Origin: a bacterium
GTDB lineage: Bacteria > JALSQH01
Length of the DNA stretch: 12,444 bases
Assembly: GCA_026985515.1 (NCBI GenBank)
Contig: JALSQH010000119.1
Coordinates: forward strand, 1 to 12,444
Direction: 5' to 3'
Shown: positions 1 through 9,069 of the stretch, one piece after another
Layout of the letters: the number at the start of each line of letters is the position of its first letter
How positions within the stretch are numbered: position 1 is the stretch's first letter
Notes under the pieces: generated by a model
Told to the model about the DNA's origin: nothing
Database searches by the model: none
What the model saw: only the letters and a program-made list of their open reading frames with translations
Translations under genes and position numbers: made by a program

Positions 1-597
1 AATCCAGAATTTCTGAAAAACAGCAGTTCTTTTGCTGACAGAAGAATTTACAAATACATTAAAGAAGGAAAGACTTTGAAGGAAATAGCCTATGAAATGA
101 GGCACATGCCTTTTCAAACTTATAAAAGATTATTTGAGCTTTATGAGTCTGGTATCATAAAAATAAAAGAGAAAAAACGAAAGGAACCTGAAAAGAGAAT
201 CATATATCTTTCAGATCTGTACAAAATTGGTAGAGAGTATGAGGAGCGAGGCAAATTTGAAAAAGCTCTGGCTGTGTACTGGAAAATGTATAAAATGAAG
301 GGTGTGAAAATGGAAGATGTGGAATGGATCGAGAAGGCGGTCCAGAGAGCCAGGAAAATTCTTCTTGAACATTATGTTCCTCTTCATGGTGTCCCCTATC
401 TTAAAATGAGCCTTCAGGAGATAATGAAGTACAAATTTACCCCTGAAGAGGGTTACATGATATCGAGAATTGATGGTGTGTGGGATACCGATTCTATAAT
501 TAAGGTGAGTCCATTAAAGGAGCTTGATGCCCTCTACTTTTTTAAGAAACTGAAGGATAGAGGAATAGTGGATTTCAAATCAGGAGGTAGTAGATGA
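1..597 (+). CDS. DUF4388-like winged-helix/TPR-like protein, C-terminal part (5' end outside window)
   Basis: The frame is open from base 1 with no convincing start inside, so this is the last 198 residues of a longer protein. Two short segments resemble winged-helix repeats seen in the C-terminal part of DUF4388 (PATAN-type) proteins: fragment residues ~14-46 ([20 protein letters not shown]) and ~150-190 ([17 protein letters not shown], ending [11 protein letters not shown]). Between them, residues ~70-120 are helical and charged and look like a single TPR ([19 protein letters not shown]). No enzyme motif or membrane segment is visible. DUF4388 proteins are often linked to signalling or gliding, but without the N-terminal domain no role can be assigned. 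A TTG at 76 could be read as a start but would cut through the first winged-helix repeat. The stop overlaps the leuS start as ATGA, and the leuS SD lies inside this gene's last codons, so the two are probably translationally coupled. Confidence 0.75.
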   Translation, partial: NPEFLKNSSSFADRRIYKYIKEGKTLKEIAYEMRHMPFQTYKRLFELYESGIIKIKEKKRKEPEKRIIYLSDLYKIGREYEERGKFEKALAVYWKMYKMKGVKMEDVEWIEKAVQRARKILLEHYVPLHGVPYLKMSLQEIMKYKFTPEEGYMISRIDGVWDTDSIIKVSPLKELDALYFFKKLKDRGIVDFKSGGSR

Positions 598-3080
598 GAA
601 GGTACAATCCGGCCGAGATTGAACCGAAATGGCAGAAAAAATGGGAGGAAAAGAAGCTTTTCAAAGCAGAGATGGACAGATCAAAGAAGAAGTATTATGT
701 ACTTGAAATGTTTCCATATCCCAGTGGAAGACTCCATATGGGACATGTGAGAAACTATTCCATTGGAGACGTGATTGCGAGATTTAAATGGATGCAGGGT
801 TACAATGTTCTTCATCCAATGGGGTGGGACGCTTTTGGTCTTCCAGCTGAAAATGCTGCCATAAAGCACAATACCCACCCTGCAAAGTGGACATACAGTA
901 ACATTGATTATATGAGAAAGCAGTTGAAAAGGCTTGGTTTTTCCTATGATTGGGATAGAGAAGTTACCACCTGTGAACCGGAATATTACAGGTGGGAACA
1001 GAAGGTATTTACTGAAATGCTGAATAAGGGTCTGGCCTACAGGAAAACGAGTCTCGTCAACTGGTGTCCCACATGTAAAACTGTTCTTGCCAATGAACAG
1101 GTTATAGATGGAAAATGCTGGAGGTGCAAAACTCCTGTAGAATTGAAGGAGCTGGAGCAATGGTTTTTTAAAATAACTGATTACGCTGAAGAGCTTCTTG
1201 AGGGTACAAAAGAACTTGAGAAAGGCTGGCCCCAGGAAGTTCTCACAATGCAGAGAAACTGGATTGGAAAATCTGTTGGTGCCGAGGTGGATTTTCCCCT
1301 GGAAGATGGATCTGGAAGTATAAAAATTTTCACAACAAGACCAGATACTCTTTTTGGTGTGACCTTTATGTCTCTTGCTCCTGAACATCCCCTTGCCCTT
1401 GAGCTCACCAGAGGTACAGAGTATGAAAGGGAGGTTAGGGAATTTATAAACAGGGTCAGAAGGGAAAACATAAAGAAAAAGTCTGAAGATGAGTATGAGA
1501 AAGAGGGTGTTTTTACAGGGAAATATGCCATAAATCCACTTAACGGTAGAAAAGTTCCCATTTATGTTGCGAATTTTGTCCTGATGGAATATGGAACCGG
1601 TGCGATAATGGCTGTTCCAGCCCATGATCAGAGAGATTTTGAATTTGCCAGGAAGTACAATATTCCCATTATTGTGGTTATTCAGCCAGAGGGGGAAGAA
1701 CTTGTCCCGGAAAAAATGACAGAGGCATATGAAGGTCCCGGTTATCTGGTGAATTCAGGTCAGTTTACAGGCATGCATAATGAGGAGGCCAAAGAGGCAA
1801 TCGTAAGATACCTCGAGGAGAAGGGTATTGGTAAGAAAGCTGTAAGTTACAGGCTGAGAGATTGGGGCATAAGCAGGCAGAGGTACTGGGGTGCTCCGAT
1901 ACCTGTGGTTTACTGTGAGAAGTGTGGTATAGTACCTGTTCCTGAAGAGGAACTGCCTGTAACGCTTCCAGAGGATGTGGATTTTACTCCTGAAGGAGGT
2001 TCCCCCCTTGCCAAGAAGAAGGAATTTGTTGAAACAAGATGCCCGAAATGTGGAGGTCCTGCCAGGCGAGAAACTGACACTATGGATACATTCGTGGAAT
2101 CTTCCTGGTATTTTCTGAGATACACCAGCCCTCACTACGACAGAGGCCCCTTTGACAGGGAAGAAGCAGAGTACTGGATGCCAGTGGATCAGTATATTGG
2201 TGGAATCGAGCATGCAGTCATGCATCTTCTCTACGCGCGCTTCTATACCAGAGTCCTGAGAGATCTGGGATACATTGATCTTGATGAACCATTCACAAGG
2301 TTGCTCACGCAGGGTATGGTGCTGAAAGATGGGGCAAAAATGGATAAGTCCAGGGGAAATATTGTGGAACCCAACGAGATAATTGAAAAGTATGGTGCAG
2401 ACACCGCAAGATTGTTTATCATGTTTGCCGCGCCACCAGAAAAATCTCTGGAGTGGAGTGATACGGGAGTTGAGGGAGCGTATCGTTTCCTTAACAGGGT
2501 ATGGAAGCTGATTATGGAAAATATTGATCTTGCAAATCTGCCCTTTACGAAACCTGATGTGTCAGAACTAAGCAGAGAAGAGAAGGAAAGTTACAGATTC
2601 CTCAATAGAACGATTAAAAAGGTTACAGAGGATCTTGAAGGAAAGAGATTCAACACTGCCATTGCCGCGATAATGGAGTTCGTCAATTACCTCTCACAGA
2701 GATTGGGAGAAAAGGCCAATCTATCTGAAAAAGAGAAGGAGATTCTGGGTGAATCTCTCAGGGATCTTGTGCTGATGCTTAGCCCTTTTGCTCCCCACAT
2801 ATCTGATGAATTATGGAGCGAGATAAAGGGAAAGGAGTCTTTCACCCTAAAGGAAAGGTGGCCTGAGTATGATCCAGAGGGACTTGCAGTGGATGAGGAG
2901 CTTATAGTTATTCAGGTAAATGGAAAGCTCAGGGGAAGAATTACGGTTCCTGTGGATGTATCAGAAGATGAGGTTAAAAGACTTGCCATGGAAAATGAAA
3001 ATGTTAAGAAGTACATAGAGGGAAAGGAAATAAAGAGAATAATCTTTGTCCCGCATAAGCTGGTAAACATTGTTGTGTAA
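594..3080 (+). CDS. leuS: Leucyl-tRNA synthetase
   Basis: This cytoplasmic class I synthetase charges tRNA-Leu with leucine using ATP. At 828 residues it is a normal bacterial length. Visible in order: the HxGH signature HMGH (48-51); a four-cysteine zinc site (C158, C161, C175, C178); the CP1 editing domain with TTRPDTLFG (247-255) and [12 protein letters not shown] (334-345), where D345 matches the conserved editing aspartate; the [13 protein letters not shown] stretch (~423-435); a second cysteine set (C441, C444, C483, C486); the KMSKS loop, here KMDKS (582-586); then the anticodon-binding domain and a C-terminal domain with the typical VQVNGK-like segment ([10 protein letters not shown]). 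AGGAGGT at 582-588 lies 5 bases before the ATG, and the start overlaps the previous stop. It heads the leuS-lptE-holA order. The Ser-to-Asp change in KMSKS is the only oddity; everything else points to an active, editing enzyme. Confidence 0.97.
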   Translation: MRRYNPAEIEPKWQKKWEEKKLFKAEMDRSKKKYYVLEMFPYPSGRLHMGHVRNYSIGDVIARFKWMQGYNVLHPMGWDAFGLPAENAAIKHNTHPAKWTYSNIDYMRKQLKRLGFSYDWDREVTTCEPEYYRWEQKVFTEMLNKGLAYRKTSLVNWCPTCKTVLANEQVIDGKCWRCKTPVELKELEQWFFKITDYAEELLEGTKELEKGWPQEVLTMQRNWIGKSVGAEVDFPLEDGSGSIKIFTTRPDTLFGVTFMSLAPEHPLALELTRGTEYEREVREFINRVRRENIKKKSEDEYEKEGVFTGKYAINPLNGRKVPIYVANFVLMEYGTGAIMAVPAHDQRDFEFARKYNIPIIVVIQPEGEELVPEKMTEAYEGPGYLVNSGQFTGMHNEEAKEAIVRYLEEKGIGKKAVSYRLRDWGISRQRYWGAPIPVVYCEKCGIVPVPEEELPVTLPEDVDFTPEGGSPLAKKKEFVETRCPKCGGPARRETDTMDTFVESSWYFLRYTSPHYDRGPFDREEAEYWMPVDQYIGGIEHAVMHLLYARFYTRVLRDLGYIDLDEPFTRLLTQGMVLKDGAKMDKSRGNIVEPNEIIEKYGADTARLFIMFAAPPEKSLEWSDTGVEGAYRFLNRVWKLIMENIDLANLPFTKPDVSELSREEKESYRFLNRTIKKVTEDLEGKRFNTAIAAIMEFVNYLSQRLGEKANLSEKEKEILGESLRDLVLMLSPFAPHISDELWSEIKGKESFTLKERWPEYDPEGLAVDEELIVIQVNGKLRGRITVPVDVSEDEVKRLAMENENVKKYIEGKEIKRIIFVPHKLVNIVV

Positions 3081-3081
3081 G

Positions 3082-3573
3082 GTGAAGAAAGAATCAGGAA
3101 TTTTAATAGCCTTAACTGTTTTTTTAATTTCAGGCTGCTCATACCATTTAATTAAACTGACACGGAAACGCATTTATTTGAAAGAAGTAAGAAGTGAAGT
3201 TAGTTTCCTGACAGGTATTGAACCTGAAATTGCCTCTGCTCTTTTGAGGAATCTGGGGAGGAGAGGAATATCATTCACCACTGATTGTCCGGAGGTAACT
3301 GTTGATCTTCTCTCAGTTAACCCTGGTGACTACTACTATACACCTTCAGGTTACATTGCCAGAATTACGGGAGTGGTAAAATACAGAGTAAAAATTACAC
3401 CATGCCATGGCAAAAGCTTCTCAAGGGTAGTTGGTATACCGTTAACCTATACTTATTATTCCCATCCCTACGGGACTGAGGCTTCCATGAGGAGTTCAAT
3501 TGTCAATGGAATTGATAAACTGAGTGAAAAAATAGTGGAGTTACTGAATGGGGATAGTTTCACTGATAGGTAA
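3082..3573 (+). CDS. lptE: LptE-like LPS-assembly lipoprotein
   Basis: This is a small secreted lipoprotein of 163 residues. From a GTG start at 3082 it reads MKKESG, a hydrophobic stretch, then the lipobox ISGC with Cys19 as the predicted lipidation site; Ser follows Cys, so outer-membrane sorting is expected. The body has the size and pattern of LptE: alternating strands in the middle (VKYRVKI) and a closing helix (NGIDKLSEKIVELL). LptE plugs and assists the LptD translocon that inserts LPS into the outer membrane. Sequence similarity alone is weak; the call rests mainly on position, since leuS-lptE-holA is a long-known gene order in proteobacteria. The GTG sits one base after the leuS stop, so translation probably re-initiates; SD support is poor. 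An in-frame TTG at 3070 would add four residues and is less likely because MKK directly before the hydrophobic core is the usual form. Confidence 0.65.
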   Translation: MKKESGILIALTVFLISGCSYHLIKLTRKRIYLKEVRSEVSFLTGIEPEIASALLRNLGRRGISFTTDCPEVTVDLLSVNPGDYYYTPSGYIARITGVVKYRVKITPCHGKSFSRVVGIPLTYTYYSHPYGTEASMRSSIVNGIDKLSEKIVELLNGDSFTDR

Positions 3574-4513
3574 GTGGACAAAGGATCCATCTGGACCATA
3601 TCTCATTGAAACAAAGCATGAGTTTTATAAATTTTTTCTGCCATATGTGTGGGTAAAATTGTACAGCAGAGGTGAACATCACAGAATTGATCTATTGGAA
3701 AGTGACTTCAAATCACTTCTATCTCTGACCAGAGAAGGTGATCTTTTTTCCACTTTCAAACTGATAGTACTTACGGGAATTGAAAAGTTGAGCAGAGAAG
3801 ATAAGGAGACCCTCAGCAGAATAATTGCTGGAAGCGGGGATAAGTATGATGTTCTTGCCATTACTTCTGCTCCATTTCCTGTAAAGGGTGCAGATTACAG
3901 GAAATTCGATTATTTACCATCCAGAGAGGAGCTGGAAAAGCTGATAGATTTCACTGTAAAACTCCTTGGAGGAGAAATAGAAAGGGAGGCTACCCAGTAT
4001 CTTGCTGAATATTTTCAGGATCAGCCCCATTTTCTGCTAAAGGAGCTGGAAAAGTTACTCTCCTATAGAGAGGATGGATTGATAACAGTTGAGGCTGTGA
4101 AAAATCTGGTTGTTCCTCTGAAGGAGGAAAATGTGTTTGCTCTTATAGATGCTATCAGAAAAAAGGAGATAGGCGAGGCTTTCAGGGTAATCGATTCTTT
4201 TTCTGAAAGTATTAAGGCTGTCCAGCTTATAAGAATAATTTTCGCTCACTTTCACAGATTACTTGAAGTTAAGACCGGGTTATCTCTGGGTGTCAGGGGG
4301 GATCACCTTGCACGGAGAACGGGCGTTAAACCGTCCTATCTTGCAAGATTGATAACGGAAGCTCAAAAATTTTCTTTTGAGGAACTTGAGAAAATAATTA
4401 CTGAAATTGATAAAACTGAACTACAAATCAAGGCGCAGAAAATTCCACCCCGTTTTCTTTTAAAGAAATTTGTGATTGATCTTGTGAATTCTCAGGATTC
4501 ACTTTTTACCTGA
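3548..4513 (+). CDS. holA: DNA polymerase III delta subunit
   Basis: The delta subunit opens the beta sliding clamp within the clamp-loader complex during replication. The 321-residue protein has the family layout: an N-terminal domain with PYLIE and the strand KLIVLTGIEKL followed by SREDKETLSRII; a middle helical domain starting near YLPSREELEKLIDFTVKLL and including EATQYLAEYFQDQPHFLLKELEKLL; and the C-terminal collar with ENVFALIDAIRKKEIGEAFRVID, IRIIFAHFHRLL and the closing IPPRFLLKKFVIDL. Delta lacks a working ATP site, and no Walker A motif is present, as expected. GGAG at 3537-3540 lies 7 bases before the ATG, inside the lipoprotein gene, and the two genes overlap by 26 bp, implying coupling. 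Its 3' end overlaps the convergent rpsT by 22 bp. holA next to rpsT is also seen in Bacillus, which supports both calls. Confidence 0.88.
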   Translation: MGIVSLIGKWTKDPSGPYLIETKHEFYKFFLPYVWVKLYSRGEHHRIDLLESDFKSLLSLTREGDLFSTFKLIVLTGIEKLSREDKETLSRIIAGSGDKYDVLAITSAPFPVKGADYRKFDYLPSREELEKLIDFTVKLLGGEIEREATQYLAEYFQDQPHFLLKELEKLLSYREDGLITVEAVKNLVVPLKEENVFALIDAIRKKEIGEAFRVIDSFSESIKAVQLIRIIFAHFHRLLEVKTGLSLGVRGDHLARRTGVKPSYLARLITEAQKFSFEELEKIITEIDKTELQIKAQKIPPRFLLKKFVIDLVNSQDSLFT

Positions 4514-4776
4514 GCCATGTAAGCATTAACTTTTTTGTATAGTCGCGAAATTTTCCTTGCAGCGGTGTTTCTGTGGATCACTCCTTTACTTCTTGCCTTA
4601 TTTATTTCCTTCAGAGCCTGTTTGAATAGAGGTTCTATTGATTCAACTTCCTTTTTCTCCATTGCTTTAAGAAGCTTCTTTATCGCTGTTTTAATCCTGG
4701 ATTTGTACATCCTGTTTCTTTCTCTCCTCTTCAGGCTCTGTCTGTGTCTCTTTTCTGCAGACTTATTTCTACCCAC
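4492..4776 (-). CDS. rpsT: 30S ribosomal protein S20 (bS20)
   Basis: bS20 binds 16S rRNA early in assembly of the small ribosomal subunit. The 94-residue protein is strongly basic and almost wholly helical, with the family hallmarks NKSAEKRHRQSLKRRERN near the N-terminus, SRIKTAIKKL, and the C-terminal GVIHRNTAARKISRLYKKV; the usual length is 85-100. The start codon is GTG, fixed by AGGAGG on the minus strand at 4787-4792 with 10 bases between; the first internal Met lies past the conserved N-terminal basic region. Escherichia coli rpsT also begins with a non-ATG codon (TTG), which takes part in its autoregulation, so a similar weak-start control is conceivable here. A near-consensus promoter lies about 30-55 bp upstream. 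The 3' end overlaps convergent holA by 22 bp. Confidence 0.96.
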   Translation of the reverse strand: MGRNKSAEKRHRQSLKRRERNRMYKSRIKTAIKKLLKAMEKKEVESIEPLFKQALKEINKARSKGVIHRNTAARKISRLYKKVNAYMAQVKSES

Positions 4777-4786
4777 CTGACGGAAA

Positions 4787-4792
4787 CCTCCT
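4787..4792 (-). promoter_or_regulatory. Shine-Dalgarno site that fixes the rpsT GTG start
   Basis: The minus strand reads AGGAGG here, a perfect anti-SD match, 10 bases before the GTG. It selects the GTG at 4774-4776 as the rpsT start, since no other start codon lies at a workable distance. Confidence 0.8.
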
Positions 4793-4803
4793 TTTTGGAG
4801 ATA

Positions 4804-4831
4804 AGTATATGGGTTAGTAATTTGCTGTCAA
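4804..4831 (-). promoter_or_regulatory. Sigma-70-type promoter of rpsT
   Basis: On the minus strand a perfect -35 TTGACA (4826-4831) is followed by 16 bp and then TATACT (4804-4809), five of six matches to the -10 consensus. Transcription would begin near 4797, giving a leader of about 20 bases that contains the rpsT SD. It is the best promoter in the window, as expected for a ribosomal protein gene. Confidence 0.78.
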
Positions 4832-4839
4832 GAGGGAAC

Positions 4840-4868
4840 TTTGCTCTCATTTCTTTAACCAATAAAAT
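4840..4868 (+). promoter_or_regulatory. Possible promoter of the Nudix gene
   Basis: TTTGCT (4840-4845), 17 bp, then TAAAAT (4863-4868). The -10 is good (five of six) and the -35 weak (three of six). The predicted start point near 4875 is only about 3 bases before the ATG, so the transcript would be leaderless or nearly so; no SD is present between the -10 and the ATG. Confidence 0.35.
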
Positions 4869-4877
4869 TAAATTACC

Positions 4878-5603
4878 ATGTATGAGATTTTCAGTGGAGA
4901 GAGAGGCTTAATTCTCAAATTGGTGAATGGTGGGGATCTTTTCTGCTTGAGAATCCCTGCAGGTTTGCCAGAAATGGATAATCAGAGCCGTCTTGCCATA
5001 GAGGTGAAGTGTCCCGAAAATCTGGAACCCGTGGAAAGGGGTGAAATGATCCCGTGGTTCTGGCTCGAGAAGGTGAAAAGGGTTGTGCTGGTGAGAGGTG
5101 GAGTCGAAGAATTATTAACCATAAGGTACTGGAAAGATGTGAGATGGTTTGTGATTAAGGGTGAAGGTGGTGTTGAGGTTTCTTCTGGTGGACTGCCCGT
5201 TGAGTGTAAGAATGGTGAAATATACGCCTATATCGTCAGGCCATCTGGAAAAGAAAATTTTGCACTTCCCAAAGGCTTGATAGAAAAAGGGGAGAAACCA
5301 GAAGAAACAGCTGTGAGAGAAGTTTTCGAGGAAACAGGTTTAATAGTTGAGCCTGGTCCTTTTATAGAGAGGGTGAATTATCAATACAGGCATCCAGATA
5401 AAAAGATAAGAATCTACAAAGAGGTTTTTTACTTTCTTCTGTATGTTAGAGGTGGAGACCCTTCGAAGCACGACTGGGAGGTGGCGGAAGTTAAGAAGGT
5501 GAAGCTATCAGAAGTTGATAAATATCTGAAGTACTCTTCGGAGAAGAAAGCTCTCCGCAGACTACTTGAAAGGGTGAAAAATGGAGAACTTAATATCTGC
5601 TAA
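4878..5603 (+). CDS. Nudix hydrolase with an unrecognised N-terminal domain
   Basis: Nudix enzymes split nucleoside diphosphates linked to another moiety (for example Ap4A, ADP-ribose or oxidised dNTPs) with Mg2+ bound by the Nudix box. The complete box is present at residues 133-155: G133, E139, R147-E148, E151-E152, G154. The segment LPKGLIEKGEKPEETAVREV is closest in style to the Ap4A/ADP-ribose hydrolases, but the substrate cannot be told from sequence. The protein is 241 residues, whereas the Nudix fold needs only about 130. Residues 1-110 are therefore extra and match nothing I recognise; they contain several beta-type stretches (KRVVLVRGG, RWFVIKGEGG) and one WFWLEKVK segment. The ATG at 4878 has no SD. 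The gene is divergent from rpsT and overlaps the aminomutase gene by 23 bp, so the two are likely expressed together. Confidence 0.85.
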   Translation: MYEIFSGERGLILKLVNGGDLFCLRIPAGLPEMDNQSRLAIEVKCPENLEPVERGEMIPWFWLEKVKRVVLVRGGVEELLTIRYWKDVRWFVIKGEGGVEVSSGGLPVECKNGEIYAYIVRPSGKENFALPKGLIEKGEKPEETAVREVFEETGLIVEPGPFIERVNYQYRHPDKKIRIYKEVFYFLLYVRGGDPSKHDWEVAEVKKVKLSEVDKYLKYSSEKKALRRLLERVKNGELNIC

Positions 5604-6669
5604 CAGGGAATTGTGGTTTGACTGGAAATGGCAATTGATGAATTCACTGAAAAGGATCGAGGATATTGTGGATTACTTTCCTTTTTTGAAAGAAGATCTT
5701 GAGAATTTAAAATGGGTTACAAAAAAATACCGGTTTTCTGTTACCCCCTACTATCTTTCACTCGCCGAGAATGATCCTGATGACCCAATCCTCAAACAAA
5801 TTATTCCTGATGTTCTTGAAATAGCGAGGAGGGGAGACCCTGATCCATACAGAGAGGATGAACATTCCCCCGTTCCCCATCTTGTCCACAGGTACAGTGA
5901 TAGAGTTGTTCTGCTTGTCACAAATATCTGTCCAGTTTACTGCAGGCACTGTATGAGGAAAAGATGGTGGAGGAGAAAGGGGTATGTTCTCAGAGGACCA
6001 CTTCTTGAAGAAGCATTGAATTATATCAGGGCCCACGAAGAGGTGAAAGATGTGCTTTTATCTGGAGGCGAACCTCTTTTACTGAAAGATGAAGAACTGG
6101 ATTACATTCTATCTAAGCTTAGAGAAATTAAACACTTAAAGGTTTTAAGAATCGGTTCCCGGGTGCCTGTAACTCTTCCGATGAGGCTTACTGAAAGCCT
6201 GGGAAGAGTTTTTGAGAAATATGCCCCAATCTACATAAATACCCATTTTAATCATCCGAGAGAATTGTCAGATTTTACCATCGAAAGAATGAAAAATTTT
6301 ACCAGGTACGGTGTTATCTGGGGTAATCAGACTGTTCTCCTGAAGGGTGTCAATGATTCTGTGGAAATTCTGAAGGAGTTGTTTTACAATCTCCTGTCTG
6401 CTGGAGTCAGACCTTACTATCTATTTCAGTGTGATCCTGTGGAGGGTGTGGAGCATTTCAGAGTCCCCCTTTCCAGAGCAATAGAAATCTACAGGCAACT
6501 GATGAATTTTTCAGGAATGGCACTTCCCAAATTTGCCCTTGATCTGCCAGAGGGCGGAGGAAAAGTGATCATTTCTTCACCCTGTGAGGTCAGGAAGATG
6601 GAGAATGGATACCTGGTTAGAAGCAACGATAGGGGGGAGGTCTTCTACCCTGATCCTCCTTTTAAATAA
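5581..6669 (+). CDS. kamA: Lysine 2,3-aminomutase-type radical SAM protein
   Basis: This family uses a [4Fe-4S] cluster, S-adenosylmethionine and PLP to move the alpha-amino group of lysine to the beta carbon. Seen here: the radical SAM motif CPVYCRHC (C117, C121, C124), the GGEP motif (162-165), THFNHPREL, GNQTVLLKGVND, QCD with D285, and DLPEGGGK with D321 and K328. By comparison with Clostridium LAM, K328 is the PLP lysine, and D285 and D321 are the residues that hold the substrate's epsilon-amino group; EpmB enzymes, as I recall them, lack the DxPxGGGK form. The N-terminal DWKWQLMNSLKRIED also aligns with LAM and supports the start at 5581; GGTGA at 5573-5577 could be its SD. At 362 residues it ends where LAM continues into a cysteine-bearing C-terminal tail of about 50 residues. 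No ablB acetyltransferase, epmA or efp is nearby. It overlaps the Nudix gene by 23 bp and ends 5 bp from convergent nfnB. Confidence 0.85.
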   Translation: MENLISANRELWFDWKWQLMNSLKRIEDIVDYFPFLKEDLENLKWVTKKYRFSVTPYYLSLAENDPDDPILKQIIPDVLEIARRGDPDPYREDEHSPVPHLVHRYSDRVVLLVTNICPVYCRHCMRKRWWRRKGYVLRGPLLEEALNYIRAHEEVKDVLLSGGEPLLLKDEELDYILSKLREIKHLKVLRIGSRVPVTLPMRLTESLGRVFEKYAPIYINTHFNHPRELSDFTIERMKNFTRYGVIWGNQTVLLKGVNDSVEILKELFYNLLSAGVRPYYLFQCDPVEGVEHFRVPLSRAIEIYRQLMNFSGMALPKFALDLPEGGGKVIISSPCEVRKMENGYLVRSNDRGEVFYPDPPFK

Positions 6670-6674
6670 ATTTC

Positions 6675-8117
<1,443 letters not shown>

Positions 8118-8118
<1 letters not shown>

Positions 8119-8960
8119 CAAAAAGTGGCACCCTGCTGCATTTTCAGGTATCTTTCAAGGGCAATTTTCTCCTGTTTTATGTAGGCTCTGTTTCTCTTCC
8201 AGAGCAGATCAAAATCAACCTGATGAGCGTCAAATTCTGGCCCATCAACGCAGGCAAATTTTGTTTCTTCCCCAACCAGTACCCTGCAGGCACCACACAT
8301 ACCTGTTCCATCCACCATTATTGGGTTGAGACTTGCAACAGTTTTTATTCCATGTGGTCTTGTTGTTTCTGCCAGAGCCTTCATCATGGGAATGGGCCCT
8401 GCACCGATTACAAAGTCAATCTTTTCTCCCTCTTCGATCATTTCTTTTAATAAATCGGTAACAAACCCCTTTTTCCCGTAGGAACCATCATCTGTGCAGA
8501 TTTTGACCTCATCACAGAAACCCTTCAGTTCATCCTCCAGAATGAGTAGAGATCTGGTCCTGGCACCAAGGATGAATGTTACCCTGTTGCCGGCATCTTT
8601 CAGTGCCCTTGCGATGGGATACATCACTGCTGTTCCCAGTCCTCCCCCCACAACAACTGAATGGCCGAAATTCTCAATGTGGGTGGGCCTGCCGAGTGGT
8701 CCAACCACATCTGCAATTTTGTCACCAGCTTTCATGTTATTGAGTTCCCTCGTGGTTTTTCCAACTCCCTGAACTATCAGAGTTATTGTTCCTCTTTCAG
8801 GATCAGCGTCAGCTATTGTCAGAGGTATTCGCTCTCCATGCTCATGCAGTCTGATGATGACAAATTGTCCCGCCTTCCTCTTTTCTGCGATACGGGGAGC
8901 CATAATTTCAAATCTACAAACATCCCTGTTAAGTATGGTTTTTTTCACGATTTCCGGCAC
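8118..8960 (-). CDS. nfnA: NADH-dependent ferredoxin:NADP+ oxidoreductase, small subunit (NfnA/SudB type)
   Basis: A 280-residue member of the ferredoxin-NADP reductase/PyrK family. Visible parts are an FAD-binding barrel with RIPLTIAD (44-51) and QGVGKTTREL (64-73), an NAD(H)-binding domain with VVVGGGLGTAV (102-112) and IGAGPIPMMKAL (185-196), and a C-terminal [2Fe-2S] motif with C222, C225 and C237. D217 stands where PyrK has its first cysteine, matching the unusual Asp/three-Cys cluster described for Thermotoga NfnA. The subunit binds NAD(H) and passes electrons through the 2Fe-2S centre to NfnB. The start is GTG, with AGGAGGT at 8968-8974 seven bases upstream. It is first in a two-gene operon with nfnB, 12 bp apart. 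Only a weak promoter candidate is seen (minus strand TTTAAA 9024-9029, 16 bp, TACTTT 9002-9007). SudB of sulfide dehydrogenase is a close alternative name. Confidence 0.9.
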
Positions 8961-8968
8961 CCTTTTTA

Positions 8969-8995
8969 CCTCCTCTTTCTCCTTTCCTCCTTTTC
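8969..8995 (-). promoter_or_regulatory. Homopurine leader with repeated SD-like cores before nfnA
   Basis: All 27 bases are purines on the minus strand, with three G-rich cores: GGAGG (8986-8990), GGAG near 8977-8981 and AGGAGG (8969-8974). The last, as AGGAGGT to 8968, is correctly spaced from the GTG and is the working SD; the other two are too far upstream to set the start. They could act as ribosome standby sites or simply reflect strand bias. Confidence 0.5.
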
Positions 8996-9033
8996 AGTTA
9001 CAAAGTAGATGCCATGAACGAATTTTAAACTCC

Positions 9034-9063
9034 TTGATTTGTGGAATATATGGTGCTAATAAT
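9034..9063 (+). promoter_or_regulatory. Possible promoter of the first barrel-like gene
   Basis: TTGATT (9034-9039), 18 bp, then AATAAT (9058-9063, five of six). The predicted start point falls at about 9070, the A of the ATG itself, so the mRNA may be leaderless. No good SD is present; only GAGA at 9065-9068 lies before the ATG. Confidence 0.4.
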
Positions 9064-9069
9064 AGAGAT

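Noticed and set aside
681-1625. 314-residue open frame antisense to leuS
   Set aside because: It lies wholly opposite conserved leuS motifs, has a low-complexity F/S/I-rich translation with no domain and no SD; it is a shadow of leuS codon use.
4535-4780. 81-residue hydrophobic frame opposite rpsT
   Set aside because: The Leu/Phe-rich product is the mirror of Lys/Arg-rich S20 codons; rpsT is unmistakable on the other strand.
4831-4848. Short inverted repeat AGAG...CTCT between rpsT and the Nudix gene
   Set aside because: A stem of only four pairs is too weak to call an operator or terminator.
8854-9069. Upstream extension of the first barrel-like gene
   Set aside because: It overlaps nfnA and its leader on the opposite strand and would bury the signal peptide; the start at 9070 fits a secreted protein.
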